Shown here piece by piece: positions 1 through 10,746 of a DNA stretch of 64,000 bases. The position numbers were made by a program, and so were the translations under genes. This DNA is from Cytospora piceicola (Eukaryota > Ascomycota > Sordariomycetes > Diaporthales > Cytosporaceae): the NCBI GenBank assembly GCA_023375675.1, contig JALQBC010000002.1, positions 1,302,001-1,366,000 of the forward strand, written 5' to 3'. The notes below the pieces were generated by a model. It saw only the letters and a program-made list of their open reading frames with translations. It made no database searches and was not told the DNA's origin. Within the stretch, counting starts at the first letter, position 1, and each line of letters starts with the position of its first letter.

Positions 1-1477
1 CACATGCCGACTATAATTTTTGCCGAGTAATAATGCTCGGCGCATGCTCAAGAGAGCAATAACACCCGATACTTCATTAGATCCACGAGTGAGAGAAATC
101 AGTAGCAGCATATTGATCGATTACGGTCTATATGCATGCCGTGGACTTGCCCTCGTCCTCCTCGTCTTCACCAATGCTTCCCGTTTGAAACCTAGATGGG
201 AGCCAGCCAAGATGCCGAACTTTTGAGAATACGCTTTGAGTCCAGTGTTCCTCCGCGCTGTAAATGTCCCAAACACCGAAATCAGAGCACAAAAAAGTAG
301 AGAAATATTGCCTCCCTTGGTATCACTTCCCACCCGCTTACTCGCCCATTTATCCCAATTTCCGGCCCACCCCTCCCCCGCCCGTCTTATATCTGCTCCT
401 ATGACGCCAAGATGTATGTTCTATTCCGTGATTTGTGTGTACTGTTGCTTTAAAGATGGATATATGTGCGCGTGTGTACTTGCATATGTGCTGTGTGATA
501 CGATTTCGTGGTGATGTACCTGTGTGAAGACTTCAAATGCAAAGTAACCTCCGGTAACAACTCCCTGGTGGATGTTGCTTCACACCAGCAGAGAACCCGG
601 GGTCTTGGGCGTGAAGGTTGAATGATGGCTAGGTGCCGTGATACACGTTCAAGTGAGCAGTCCCGTTGCGTTTTATCGATCGTGAGTGACGGTACTGGTC
701 AAGATCCGGACTACTCTTTCCTTCGAGACCATAGTCGAAATCCCCCTTGATCATAATATGGCGAACCCTTAATACCTTGGAACTTGTCGGATAAAGAATG
801 TTCGGCGAATGTCCTGTGCAAATGGATGCAGTCTTCAAAAACGACGACCTGGCAAAGGATATCCTCTAGGTCTGATCGGTAACGTTGGGTACGTTCAGGA
901 CATCGTCTCGATAAATAGCTCGGTAACCGTCAGGTATTGTCGGCATGACCGAGGTGATATGGGTGACTTGGGCCAAAAAGGTAGCTTGGAAGCTGGAAGA
1001 AGGAAATAAGGTCGTTACTTCGAAGTTGGAAGCAGGGAAAACGATGTCGTCAAGGTAACAATTGGCCAGACTTCGAGCATAGAATGACGTGTAATCCAGT
1101 CGGAATGGTTCCTGGTATGTCAGGCTGAGGATCAAGCTCCGGGCGAACATAGAAAGACTTCCTTTGATGTCATGTGCTGCTGTTACTGTTAGCCTTTTTG
1201 CCAAGCAGGGTTGCCACAGTTCGGTGCGCAACAATGAGGTCAGCCAAGGGAGGTGATCACCATCAAGGTGCGAGTCTGCTCCCTTGCGGCCTTCGCTCCG
1301 ACTGTACGTACCTGGGATCCCAGAAGCGCCCTCGCGACGTTGTTTTCAGCCGTTGCCCGTCAGTGTCCCCGGCATACCAGCGGGTATGATCGACATGACA
1401 AAGTTTCTGGAACGCAACTAAGTGGTAGTCGTGTGTTGGTTTTCCTTGGGTCGTTCCAAAGCCGCTCGGTCACCACA
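1..1477. other. Left flank without a supported gene
   Basis: This stretch lies 3' of the bZIP gene. The longest plausible frame is on the minus strand at 866-1234 (about 120 residues). A second minus-strand frame at 629-838 is in the same register after one stop. Neither resembles a family I know, and I could not find a convincing intron joining them. They may be decayed sequence or part of a gene running off the left edge. Confidence 0.4.
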
Positions 1478-2458
1478 TTACAGCGAAGGTGATTGAGGGT
1501 AGTAGACACCGTACATGTTGCCCCATTGTTGTGGTTGTGGGTGCATCGGGTATGAATTGGACATAGATACATGATTTGGCGGCGGTTTCGGGAAACCGTG
1601 ATCTATCATAACATGTGTCAGACTGGGACCCGCAGTTCGTCGATACAGGTGGATATCGTAGGGCTGCGATCGAGTCGTTCTTACCTGAGTCGACACCATC
1701 CTCATACTCCACCTCGTTTTGATACGGCACGGCCGATGCTGGCACGGTGATCCCATCAATGAGCGCCGGGAGACTCGGCGGGATGTACCCATAATCCTCC
1801 ATTGGTCCAGACGATGAAGGGCTCGAGACGGTCGAAGGCACAGTAACTGGGATCGAGGTTGTCCAGGGCTCAGACGGTTCAGGCGTGGGGATGTGCGAGT
1901 ATCCGTACCCGTCTACCGACGTCCTGACCGACTGTCCATAGGAAGATGACAGGCTTGGGACACCAGAACTAGGCAACGACGGAAGCTCATTCTCGTATAC
2001 TATGTTGCAGTTAGCACTTTGGCTGCATCCGGCCCCGGAAGGGCAGCGGAGATGGGATCAATATCATCCTCACCGGAACTGGCATAGTGATCAGTGTGCT
2101 GGCTCCGCATTTTCGTCTTCAGCCTTGCCAGCTGGTCCTCCAAATCTTTGTTCTTTCTGAGCAAATCCTGCACCACCTCGTCGCGATTTTGCTTGCTCTT
2201 GAGCTCATCCAGCTCGCACTCTAGCCGCTCGATGTGCTCCTTCGTCCTCGCCCTGATGGCACGTTGGGCCTCACGATCGTTCGCCCTCTTCCGGGCAAGC
2301 TGTGAAGGTGTCAAGGTGGAGACACTCCGTGTTCCTGGTGTTGTCAAAAATAAAATCAGTAAGTCCCTCCTTCACCTCACTCGTCAGGTATTAGTCATAC
2401 CCTTTCGTTTGTTTGTTCTGAGCTCTGCTGATGTTTGGCGCGCCGAGTGCTTCTCCAT
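1478..2458 (-). CDS. bZIP transcription factor
   Basis: Predicted nuclear DNA-binding protein of 252 residues. Exons on the minus strand are 2458-2401, 2334-2074, 1999-1685 and 1602-1478; the three introns (66, 74 and 82 nt) have GT/AG ends and the frame closes exactly. After a short N-terminus comes a K-R-K-G-T-R-S-V-S-T-L-T-P segment, then the basic region (ARKRANDREAQRAIRAR) and a leucine-zipper heptad stretch (residues about 30-105). The rest is Ser/Pro-rich and ends in a Gln/Tyr/Pro-rich tail. The C-terminal DUF3425 region present in many fungal bZIP proteins with a similar basic region is not seen. I chose the ATG at 2458; an in-frame ATG at 2527 would add 23 residues. Targets are unknown. 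Confidence 0.85.
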
Positions 2459-4267
2459 TTTGATAGTGTTGATGGGCGCTGAGAGCGGTGCTGAGCTTCG
2501 GATGTGTGTTGTCGTCGTGCAAGCCATTGGTACTACATGTAGGAGAACAGAAGAGAGTGAAGTGGATATGCTGCGGACTAAGCTATATTGCTCTCTCGAG
2601 ATCCACTGGGATCCATTATGGGACCCCTTTGGATCTTATACATTAATATACTTCGCTGTGATTTGCCATAACACGCCCCCGGCCGGCAAACATGCAGAGA
2701 TACATAATACAGGGTAAGTCTCGTCTCAACGCTAGCCTGCTCCTGAGATGGGCCGGGATCGCCAGGCAGACCCAGCTTGGCATGCCGCATACGCCAGAGC
2801 TTGGGACCACGGCTGGGGCTAAGACAGATCGAGGAGAGCATACACAGATCCTGTGTCCCGTTGATACTGGGGTGGGGGGTCCCCTGGGGAAAAAGGGGGT
2901 GTGCCCAAGGAAGACGGGCCGTCGACCAGCAGAGAGACTTTGACGAGCTAGGAGCAAGAGGAGGTCCAATTGTGGCACGTGAATGGCCCTGGCACGCTGA
3001 GACTCTGCATTGCCCACGCCAAGTTGTAATTTTCTGGGGCACCAACGCAAAACCTTTGTTCCAAGCCCTCAGTCGCAAGCTGCTAGCGCAGCGGATCCGG
3101 GAGGGTGACGGTGACGAAAGAAGGGATGGCCTAGCGAGAGCTGGGAATAACCCCGTTCGTTAGCAGTAGCATCCAATTATGAGAGGGATCAGCTTGCCAG
3201 TCCCGAAAATTTAAAGTTCGGACTAGTCTCCATTTAATTAGACCAAACCCGACTACTTGATTGCCCTGCGGATACGTACAAGGAGGGCCACAGTATCGCC
3301 GGTCATGCCCTATGACAGACGTTTCTGTCCAACATGTCCGCAATTGGGTGTGGGACCGAAAGCAGGAGGCTCCTTCGAGTTGCGATGGAGCGGATCCGCA
3401 AACAAGCCCTCAGAAGTTTCACGCCCCTCGATACTGGAGAGCAACGTCCTTCTTATTCTGGCGTACCTGGCTGACCGCGAAGCCCGGTGCCCCTATGTCC
3501 TGCCTACTCTTTCGTCTCGGGATAGGTCGGAAAACCCACAATGGTTGAGGGGCCGCTAAACACTGCCTCATATGCAGTTGGTCCTGATAGACAGATGACT
3601 TCTCAATTTCAGATCCGCATTCGGCCTGGAGAGATACAGCACTAAGGAGATGGCTAAAATCAATCCCGCGTAAAAAAAATGTTGTCGGATAGTGTGATGC
3701 CTCGTCATCGTTCCGTCGTTTTGATAACATAGATGTGATAGGAAGACTCGGAGGGACGTCGCTCTTTATGATGGACAGACCAAGAAGGGCAATGTAGCTC
3801 AATATTACTCCTAGCGTGGCAGCGAAATCGGCTCAACTTCCACCTTCCGACGCCTCCGGCGGTGCAGTCGACGGTGCCATCTCGGGCAAAGCCAACTCAA
3901 TGATGATCTTCATCCGATATACTCTCCCGCAAAAGAAGTTGGCATGATTGGACAGAAGATTTCGTCGATGCGGTAGTCTGTTTACGGCAGGCATGAGCTT
4001 CTAGCAACCGTATGTCGGGGAAGAGAGGGCAATTTCCCATCAAACCGTTCCAGCACATCCATAAACCACAGGTGGGCACTGACGGCGTGGCCCTGGTCAC
4101 GAAACCGAACCGTGTACATAATCGTACTGTCATCTTTAAATTGTCCATCCTCTCCTGTGTTGTCCGTGAGATGTCTCAACCACCTAGAGTTGTAACCGTA
4201 GGCATTTGGATTCGATTACAATCATGTTAGAACGCAGGGAATCGAGCTGTTGAGTACTGATATTGTA
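2459..4267. other. Gene-poor spacer
   Basis: The part next to 2458 is presumably the bZIP promoter. Frames at 2578-3163 on both strands overlap one another and show no domain. A minus-strand frame at 3982-4179 contains a protein-like stretch (VRFRDQGHAVSAHLWFMDVL) and could be a relic exon linked to 4268-4672, but I could not build a closed gene. Confidence 0.4.
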
Positions 4268-4672
4268 TTACGGAGTCGGCCAGCGACGCGCAATGTGAGG
4301 TAATGCGGACGTTATGAGCAGATATCTTTTGAATCTTAACATCCCCTGCAGGGACACCGGACAGGGGACATGTCCGTACTGGGCATAAGGAAATGTCATG
4401 ATCAGATGGGGGCGGTATGTTCGCCATCCAAGGCATTTCGGCTCCGGTGATGATCTGCGGTTCTGGCGTGCCAGCGTGTGCTGTTTTAGCGCCTCCGCCG
4501 GACGACGTGTCCAGGTCATCACCGTTCCTTTGCTCAGTACATCTTCTAGGTCTCCTCGGAGAATATCTCGTTCGTATTGACGGGCTAGCATGTAGATGTC
4601 CGCGGCTTTGTATGCCAATTGAATGACATCAAGACTGCCTGTTGAAAACCATGAAGCCTCGAGGCTAGGCAT
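4268..4672 (-). CDS. Uncertain short ORF abutting the pseudouridine synthase stop
   Basis: A 134-residue frame starts with an ATG directly after the TGA stop of the pseudouridine synthase, in the same register. The first 50 residues look protein-like (LAYKAADIYMLARQYER, then an acidic stretch); the second half looks random. No domain is recognised. It may be a 3'-UTR coincidence, the first exon of a short gene continuing towards 3980, or a relic. Stop readthrough would append it to the synthase, but the stop is not in the TGA-CTA context known for fungal readthrough. Confidence 0.2.
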   Translation of the reverse strand: MPSLEASWFSTGSLDVIQLAYKAADIYMLARQYERDILRGDLEDVLSKGTVMTWTRRPAEALKQHTLARQNRRSSPEPKCLGWRTYRPHLIMTFPYAQYGHVPCPVSLQGMLRFKRYLLITSALPHIARRWPTP

Positions 4673-6142
4673 TCAGACTATCTCAGGGTTGACGTCTTTG
4701 ACGGCCTCGACCAGGGCCTCCATGCCTCCGACTTCTGTAGGGCCATTGTAGCCTTCTGGTGGGAGCGCCCAAGCAGGTAGAGGGCTCACATACTTCCAGG
4801 TACCATCCTTATCTTCGTATCGCAGGCTATGGAGCCATAATGTAAGCTCATGAAGGCCGGGGTCAGTATAAAGTGGAGTCAGGCAGATGTCGCAGATCTC
4901 CCCAGACATCTTCTCGGCCCGTCGTTTCTCATAATCATCCACCATCTCGTCATAATACGCAACGGCTTGTGCCACGTCCTCCTTTCCCATACGAGATAAC
5001 CGGCTAATGATATCCTCGTCGGTGTTGAGGCTTGCATCATGATCGTTGCAACCAAGATCGAAACCCCAGACTTTCTGGTTTGCGTAGATAGGGTCATTCT
5101 CAATAGGATGCCCCAAGAACTGCAGGTGGACTCGCAGCTGGTGGGTCCGTCCGGTCACCGGCATGCAGCGAACGATGGAATATCCCTTCGCTTCCGACCG
5201 TTGATTCCTTTCTCCTGCTGACTTGTCTGTCTCCCCATCAGGTGTGAGACTGTCGTTGTCCTCAGGAGGTGGATAATACGCCAAGCGTTGAAAGACAGTA
5301 CGGGCGTCTTTCCCGTTGGCCCTGACGCGATTCAGACCTAGCTTGGGCGATATTTGGAGAATGGGTTGGTTACAAACCACCTCTCCGTCTGGGAACTTGC
5401 CCATCACACGAGCAATGTACTCCTTACGCACCGTCCGTGCAGCAATCTGGTTGCCCAGCTTGACGGCGGCTCTGGGGTGCTTCGCGACAAACATGATACC
5501 ACTTGTCAGCCTATCCAGTCGATTGCACGGATAGGCAAGCCAGTCGGGGCCCCTCTGAGACTTCATGATCTCGGTGACGGAGTTGAAGTTGTACCGTCCT
5601 GAAGGGTGGACAGGGACTCCAGACGGCTTGTTGATGACAATCATGTCGTTATCCTCGTGGAGTATTCCTATTTCCTCGCTCGTAACTGGAGGTTCGTGTC
5701 GGTGCATTGTGTGCGTTATACAGTCTCCGTTCTTAAGGACATAGTCCGGTCCAACTGTCTTGGTGTTCACGGCCACTTCTCCACCTTCCATAGCCTTCCT
5801 GTAGTATGCGAGTGGACGGTCTCTGAACTCGGACTCGAAGATTTCGATAAGACTCCTTCCTCTCCACCTCTCTTTGCACCACGTGGTATAAGTGAAGTGG
5901 TAGGGCTTCAACCGTCGTAGCCCGTCCTCGAAATAGTAGGGTCGGGGCCATGGGTCGGCGGGCGTCGTAAGAACTTTGGGTACTTTCTGAGATTGTTTCT
6001 TCTTCTTCGGTCTTGTGACCTCAGTGTTTTCCACACCAGCTGCTGGTCCATGCAACGCAGCCGCCGTTGCATCCTCCAGACTCGTGGTGGCTGTATCGGA
6101 TGTGGCGACTGGTATGAGGCTCATTGGCCTTGGAGATGTCAT
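4673..6142 (-). CDS. RluA-family tRNA pseudouridine synthase (Rib2/Pus9-like)
   Basis: Single-exon gene, 489 residues. It should isomerise uridine to pseudouridine in tRNA; yeast relatives Rib2/Pus8 and Pus9 modify U32. After a Lys-rich N-terminus (PKKKKQSQK, residues 45-53), residues 64-95 carry the W-P-R-P-Y-Y-F-E-D-G-L-R and ERWRGR signatures of this subgroup, followed by an S4-like segment (about 95-150). The catalytic domain starts near 155 (INKPSGVPVHPSGRY). The catalytic Asp is residue 210 in NRLDRLTSG. GRTHQLRVHLQFLGHP marks the conserved C-terminal core. The Cys-containing tail (ICDICLTP, then LWLHSLRYE) is typical of the eukaryotic Rib2/Pus9 group. No clear mitochondrial presequence is visible. 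The gene is divergent from the thioesterase at 6957. Confidence 0.93.
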   Translation of the reverse strand: MTSPRPMSLIPVATSDTATTSLEDATAAALHGPAAGVENTEVTRPKKKKQSQKVPKVLTTPADPWPRPYYFEDGLRRLKPYHFTYTTWCKERWRGRSLIEIFESEFRDRPLAYYRKAMEGGEVAVNTKTVGPDYVLKNGDCITHTMHRHEPPVTSEEIGILHEDNDMIVINKPSGVPVHPSGRYNFNSVTEIMKSQRGPDWLAYPCNRLDRLTSGIMFVAKHPRAAVKLGNQIAARTVRKEYIARVMGKFPDGEVVCNQPILQISPKLGLNRVRANGKDARTVFQRLAYYPPPEDNDSLTPDGETDKSAGERNQRSEAKGYSIVRCMPVTGRTHQLRVHLQFLGHPIENDPIYANQKVWGFDLGCNDHDASLNTDEDIISRLSRMGKEDVAQAVAYYDEMVDDYEKRRAEKMSGEICDICLTPLYTDPGLHELTLWLHSLRYEDKDGTWKYVSPLPAWALPPEGYNGPTEVGGMEALVEAVKDVNPEIV

Positions 6143-6956
6143 GGCCCGGTTCGTACGCTGAGCGAGCAGCGCAAGAATCCGGCCTTTGAACAGGGTCGCC
6201 GTACTTTCGAAGGCCTAGAAGCACCGTATGAACCCTTTAGCAACAGTAAGGTCGTCGAGGTTGTCGTGATATCGTCACCGAAGTCCTGTTCTGTGTCTAA
6301 AAAGAGGGGCAGGTTAGGGGCATACGGAGTTGGGAGTTGAGGATATCAGTGAGGTCGTTGTTCGTCAACTTTTTGGGCGGTGAAGTTAGAAATGGCTGGC
6401 AGAATTTGGCGGTGAGAACTGCTTACTAATACGAATCATTTGCCTAACACACGCCACACCCGAGGTCGCCAAAAGAAACACACCCCAAAGGCCCTACGAC
6501 TTGCCCAGTGGATCGACATGATGACCTAGGACGTCAACTTGCGCTACGTGCTTTGTACAACAGTAGTGTCAGATCTGGGTCCTGCAGTAGGGTCGCCGGG
6601 AAGATCTTTGTCTTAACAGGGCTGTGTTAAGCTGAGATGTCAAATTCGATCTTTTGATGCAAGAAACCGGGGCGTTTTGAGCTTCCCCTTACCCAGAGAC
6701 CCACGCCGGGAGGGTGATGATCCTTTTTATCACTTAAAAGTCCCCTTGGCATGAGTCGCCAGCCTTGCCGAACACAATACCCGGCCTATTTCCCTGTCCC
6801 ATGCCCTACCTATTTGGGGCACCAGCTCAACGACAGCGACTCAAGAAGAAGGCCTTCCTGTCGGCCCCGGGACACCGAAAAGCTGGACAAGCCGTGAGAG
6901 CAGGCCCTCGGTTTCTGACTCCCAGAATCCCGGACCATTAAGTCCAGCGATCAACC
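6143..6956. promoter_or_regulatory. Divergent intergenic region
   Basis: About 0.8 kb between the start codons of the pseudouridine synthase (minus) and the thioesterase (plus), so it must hold both promoters. I see no additional gene and no specific site that I can defend. Confidence 0.5.
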
Positions 6957-7592
6957 ATGGCGAGCTTTGACAAGCTCAAGACCCGCCGGCGGAGCGACTA
7001 CTACTTCATACTGGAGTACCGAACGAGATGGTCGGATAACGATCAGTGAGTTAGGGCCCCTGAGCTAGGAGCTTGGTTTTTGTTGTCAAAATCGACAGAC
7101 TAAGCAGCTGCCTTAGATACGCCCATATGAATAACTCGATTTATAACATTCTCTACGATTCCGTTGTCAATACGTATCTGCTCCAGCATTGTGAACTTCG
7201 TCCAACCGATGGAGACCAATACGGGATAGTTGGTAAGCCGGTTCATAGTCGTTGACACCAGCGGGATTTCTCATCTCGATGCGAGCTGTGCAAAAGTCTC
7301 TAAACTCATTTCCCGTGTCTGTCCAGTGCACTCCCACAACGACTATTTCAGCTCTATTTCGTTTCCAGCCGTCGCGGAGCTAGCTATGCGCGTGAACAAG
7401 CTAGGCAAGTCCTCTGTCACCTATGAAATTGCTCTGTTTGAGAAAGGCCTTGAAGAGGTGAAAAGTGTAGGAGAGCTTGTACACGTATTTGTCGATCGTG
7501 CCACGGGACGACCAAGCGCAAGAGGCATGAACGAAACGATGAGATGCGGCCTGGAGCGGATCTGCGTGGGAGGACACCAAGGCAAGCTCTAG
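6957..7592 (+). CDS. Hotdog-fold acyl-CoA thioesterase
   Basis: Predicted 156-residue protein from exons 6957-7045, 7117-7232 and 7327-7592; both introns have GT/AG ends and the frame closes. It belongs to the 4-hydroxybenzoyl-CoA thioesterase/YbgC-like hotdog family. The motif WSDNDQYAHMNNSIY at residues about 25-39 is the signature with the catalytic Asp in the D-x-Y-x-H-x-N-N arrangement. A second region (SFPAVAELAMRVNKLGKSS) matches the central hotdog strand. Length fits a single-domain member. The substrate is probably an acyl-CoA thioester, but the exact one cannot be told. It is divergent from the pseudouridine synthase and convergent with the oxidoreductase, with a 227-bp gap. Confidence 0.88.
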
Positions 7593-7819
7593 AAGTTGAC
7601 ATGGGGTCTGGACCCCAATAGCGTCTCTTTATAACCATCACTATTACACCACATCACTTTCCCACGGCTTGAACACAGTGGCGACAAACAATCATCGTTC
7701 GTTGCAAGTCTGGACACCGGGTGTGAACAACAAAAGAAGATGGCATCGAGATGGTGCCTGGCTTGGCCTGAGTTGAAATGAGCACAGAGGTAGTAAATCT
7801 ACTCACAGACATCATCAAA

Positions 7820-9004
7820 CTACTGGAGCTCCAGCTTCTTTGCCACGCCGTTGTCGTCGGCGCTCCTCATCATGTACTCGAGCAACTCCAAATCTCCCAG
7901 TGTTACTTCAGGGGTAATCAACGGATCCTCCCTGCCCTCGGACACCGCGACGCCCCAGGCTTGCACTTCCTCCGTCACGCCCGACCCCCGCTCAAAGGGA
8001 AAGTCCTTCTCCTCCTTCCGACCGTCCTTAAAGAGTATCCATCCCTTGTCGCCTTCAACTGTCACGCTGCCATTCTCGCACGCAACTGAGTACTCTGTGG
8101 CCTTCATCGTCGTTCCCCAGCTGCAGTTGAAGCTACCTACGGCCCCGGACTTGGTCTTGACGACGGCGCTGAGTGTGTCAACCGGGGTGAGGTGTTGCTG
8201 TGCGAGGGACGAGAAGCCAACGACGGTTTCCGGGACGTCGTCGCCGAGAAACATTCTCACGGCAGCCGCGTGATGAACACCACCGTCGAGGAGGAAGCCG
8301 TAGTTATGAGTCGGGTTCTTTCGCCACTGGGTGTTGAAGTACTTGTTGTCTAATAGACGAACCATTAGCGATACGTCGGATCACAGGCAAGACGGGATGT
8401 CTTCACATACCCTGAGAGACGAACTGAAACACCCTAAAATTGAAACCAATCACCTTCCCTAGCTTCCTGGCCTGCTGAGCACCCCACACGTATTTGGGCA
8501 GGAATCTGAACTGCTCAGCCACGGCCCAAGTGACCTTCTTCTCCTCAGCGATACTTCTGTACCATGAGATCAACCTCTTTGCCGACTGAACGTCCGGGCC
8601 TACAGGCTTCTCGGAGAAGACGTGCTTGCCCGCCCTCAGGGCAGCCTCGATGTACCCAGGCTGGTTCGAGATCGGCAGCGCGATGAGCACGCCGACGATG
8701 TCGGGCCGCGCGAGCACGTCTTCAAAGGCCTTGCCCGTCCCGGAGTCCTCTGAGTAGAGCTCGACTTCGCCATGTGAGGCTGGCAGGAGCTGGGAGGTCT
8801 CCTCGGCGGACTTAAGTGAGCGGGAGTAGATGAGTTTCAGAGAGACGCTGGATGAGGCAAGGATGGCGGGCTGCAGTTTTGGTTAGCTACGGGTGGACAT
8901 ACGAATTGGAGGTATATATGAGGTAAGCTACGGACCAGGTGTTGCTCCTTGACGAATATGCCACCGCCAATGACTGCAATGGGCACAGGTGTAGGCGTCG
9001 ACAT
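7820..9004 (-). CDS. Gfo/Idh/MocA-family oxidoreductase
   Basis: Predicted NAD(P)-dependent dehydrogenase of 352 residues. Exons are 9004-8936, 8870-8411 and 8349-7820. The first donor is the weak GTCCGT, but only this splice restores the expected HLPAILA sequence and frame. The N-terminal Rossmann fold begins PIAVIGGGIFVKEQHL. The conserved EKPVGPDVQSAKRL segment follows (about residues 115-130, with the E-K-P motif of the family). The C-terminal MocA domain contains NYGFLLDGGVHHAAAVRMFLG, with the catalytic-region histidines. Members act on sugars, inositols or dihydrodiols; the substrate is not evident here. The gene is divergent from the PNPOx-like gene at 9547 with about 540 bp between starts, so the two may share regulation. 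Confidence 0.92.
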
Positions 9005-9546
9005 GATGTCTGAAGGGTGGCGAAGGTTAGACTTGGAGTTACGTTTTCGTGTGCAGTTGGTTGAGGACAATCAGGTTGTCCCTCTCGAACGGTCATGGAG
9101 GAAGTGGCCGTCTGGAACTGCCCTTCGTCCAATCGATGTCTCACTCTACCGTGGCCTGATGGCGTAATGTGAATTGCCCCTCTTTCCGCTACACTTCGAG
9201 ATGACCGTGCAATGGTGCTCAAGCTGGCGTGGTAATGCTTTTTCGTGTATACACACCAGTCTCATGCTAACTTGACGGACTTGGGGGGTAATCTCATATG
9301 CTCTAAAGATTAGTTCGAAACGTTCACGATGGCTTCCGCGATTAAACTATCATGATACAGACAGGCTGTACTGTATATGTCTGTTGTTGCTGAATAAGCA
9401 CCCCCTCCTCCCCTCGATGACTCCATTTGATGACTCCAAAATGCCGTCGACCCGCAACGTCACCGTCGCAGATACAACAATATATTATTTGACGCTTCTC
9501 ATACAAAGCTTCATCAATTGACGGTTTGAATTCGTGCATAGTGAAG
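9005..9546. promoter_or_regulatory. Divergent intergenic region
   Basis: About 540 bp between the ATG of the MocA oxidoreductase (minus) and the PNPOx-like gene (plus). It is expected to carry both promoters. I see no ORF of interest and no defensible binding site. Confidence 0.5.
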
Positions 9547-10392
9547 ATGGGTGCCTTCTACGAGACAATACCCCAATCCGTCCTCAAATGGATCCTCCAG
9601 CAAAAGATGTTCTGGGTCGCCACTGCGCCCCTGTCGGGTTCTGGACACGTCAACATCTCGCCCAAGGGCGGCGCCAGATTCGGGATTATTGACGAGCGCA
9701 CATTCTGGTACTTGGACCTGAGCGGCTCCGGGTCCGAGACGATAGCCCACCTATACGAGCCGGGAAACGGCCGCATCACCGTCATGTTCAACGCCTTCGA
9801 GGGCCCGGCGCGCATCCTCAGGATGTTCGGATACGGGCGCGTGTTGGAGGGCGAAACGAAAGAGTTTGAGGACTTCACCAAGAAGCACGACGTTGACCCC
9901 ATCCCCGGGTCGAGGGCTATCGTCCTGGTTGACATCCATCAGGTCGGGACCTCGTGTGGGTATAGCGTGCCGTTCTACGAGTTCAAAAAGTTCAGGACGA
10001 CCTTGGATGATCTTTGGGCACGTAAAGATGCCAAGTTCAGAGAGGGCAATGAGGAGGAGAGTATTTCAAGGTACTGGGCGCTGAAGAACTCCTGGTCTAT
10101 GGACGGTCTTCCAGCCCTTCACGTTGCGCAGAAGGTACAGAAAGAGGAGCGGATCAAGCCCACCAAGAAGATGGTCGGACCCTTGGCGCCCAGGCAATAC
10201 CACAACGCAAACCGATACGGATTGGAGCATTTACTGCTTGTGGGTTTTCTCACGGCTATCGTCACTGCTTTTTTCATGGCCTACGGAATGGATGCAGCTC
10301 GTGCCATTGCTGTGCGGATGCCTGCTGATGCCAGACGGTTGATACAAGTCTCACGGCGGACGATGGTTGGGGAAACTTGGGCACATGACTGA
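9547..10392 (+). CDS. PNPOx-like FMN-binding split-barrel protein with C-terminal membrane segment
   Basis: Intronless, 281 residues from the ATG at 9547; the frame is open to 9526 but has no earlier ATG. The first 140 residues match the pyridoxamine 5'-phosphate oxidase-related flavoprotein fold. MFWVATAPLSGSGHVNISPKG at the N-terminus is the typical substrate/FMN-side strand pair, followed by RFGIIDERTFWYLDLSGSGSET and GRITVMFNAFEGPARILR. Near residues 230-252 there is one hydrophobic stretch (LLLVGFLTAIVTAFFMAYGM) that looks like a membrane anchor. Family members reduce or bind small molecules; the reaction is unknown. It converges on the P450 gene, whose stop lies 354 bp away. Confidence 0.88.
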   Translation: MGAFYETIPQSVLKWILQQKMFWVATAPLSGSGHVNISPKGGARFGIIDERTFWYLDLSGSGSETIAHLYEPGNGRITVMFNAFEGPARILRMFGYGRVLEGETKEFEDFTKKHDVDPIPGSRAIVLVDIHQVGTSCGYSVPFYEFKKFRTTLDDLWARKDAKFREGNEEESISRYWALKNSWSMDGLPALHVAQKVQKEERIKPTKKMVGPLAPRQYHNANRYGLEHLLLVGFLTAIVTAFFMAYGMDAARAIAVRMPADARRLIQVSRRTMVGETWAHD

Positions 10393-10746
10393 GGACTTCG
10401 ATCCAAAGCACGAGATCTTATGACATGAGATGAAGCAGACTGTTAAGCCTGCAGGGTGTGTATTGTTGTGACGAATGGGCCCCTTATGCAGTCCATCTAC
10501 GGGGAAGATCTATGATTTGGAGCGGACAGTTGCTACTACTGACACATGTTTATATAACCATCAATCAGCTACAGCGCCTCACCTCTTCATATAGGCAGAG
10601 CGATGGGATTTTGTTAACTTGGATTTCACGGTGTATTGATGAAAGCTAAACTTAAACTCAGCGACCGCAAAACTCCGCACGAAAGCAAATAGAGTACAGA
10701 AAGGTAACAACAAACAACCCCATTTCTCCCATATTCTCCCACACGC
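10393..10746. other. Convergent 3' spacer
   Basis: Short 3'-to-3' spacer between the PNPOx-like gene and the P450 gene. It should contain both terminator/polyadenylation regions. Nothing else is visible. Confidence 0.5.
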
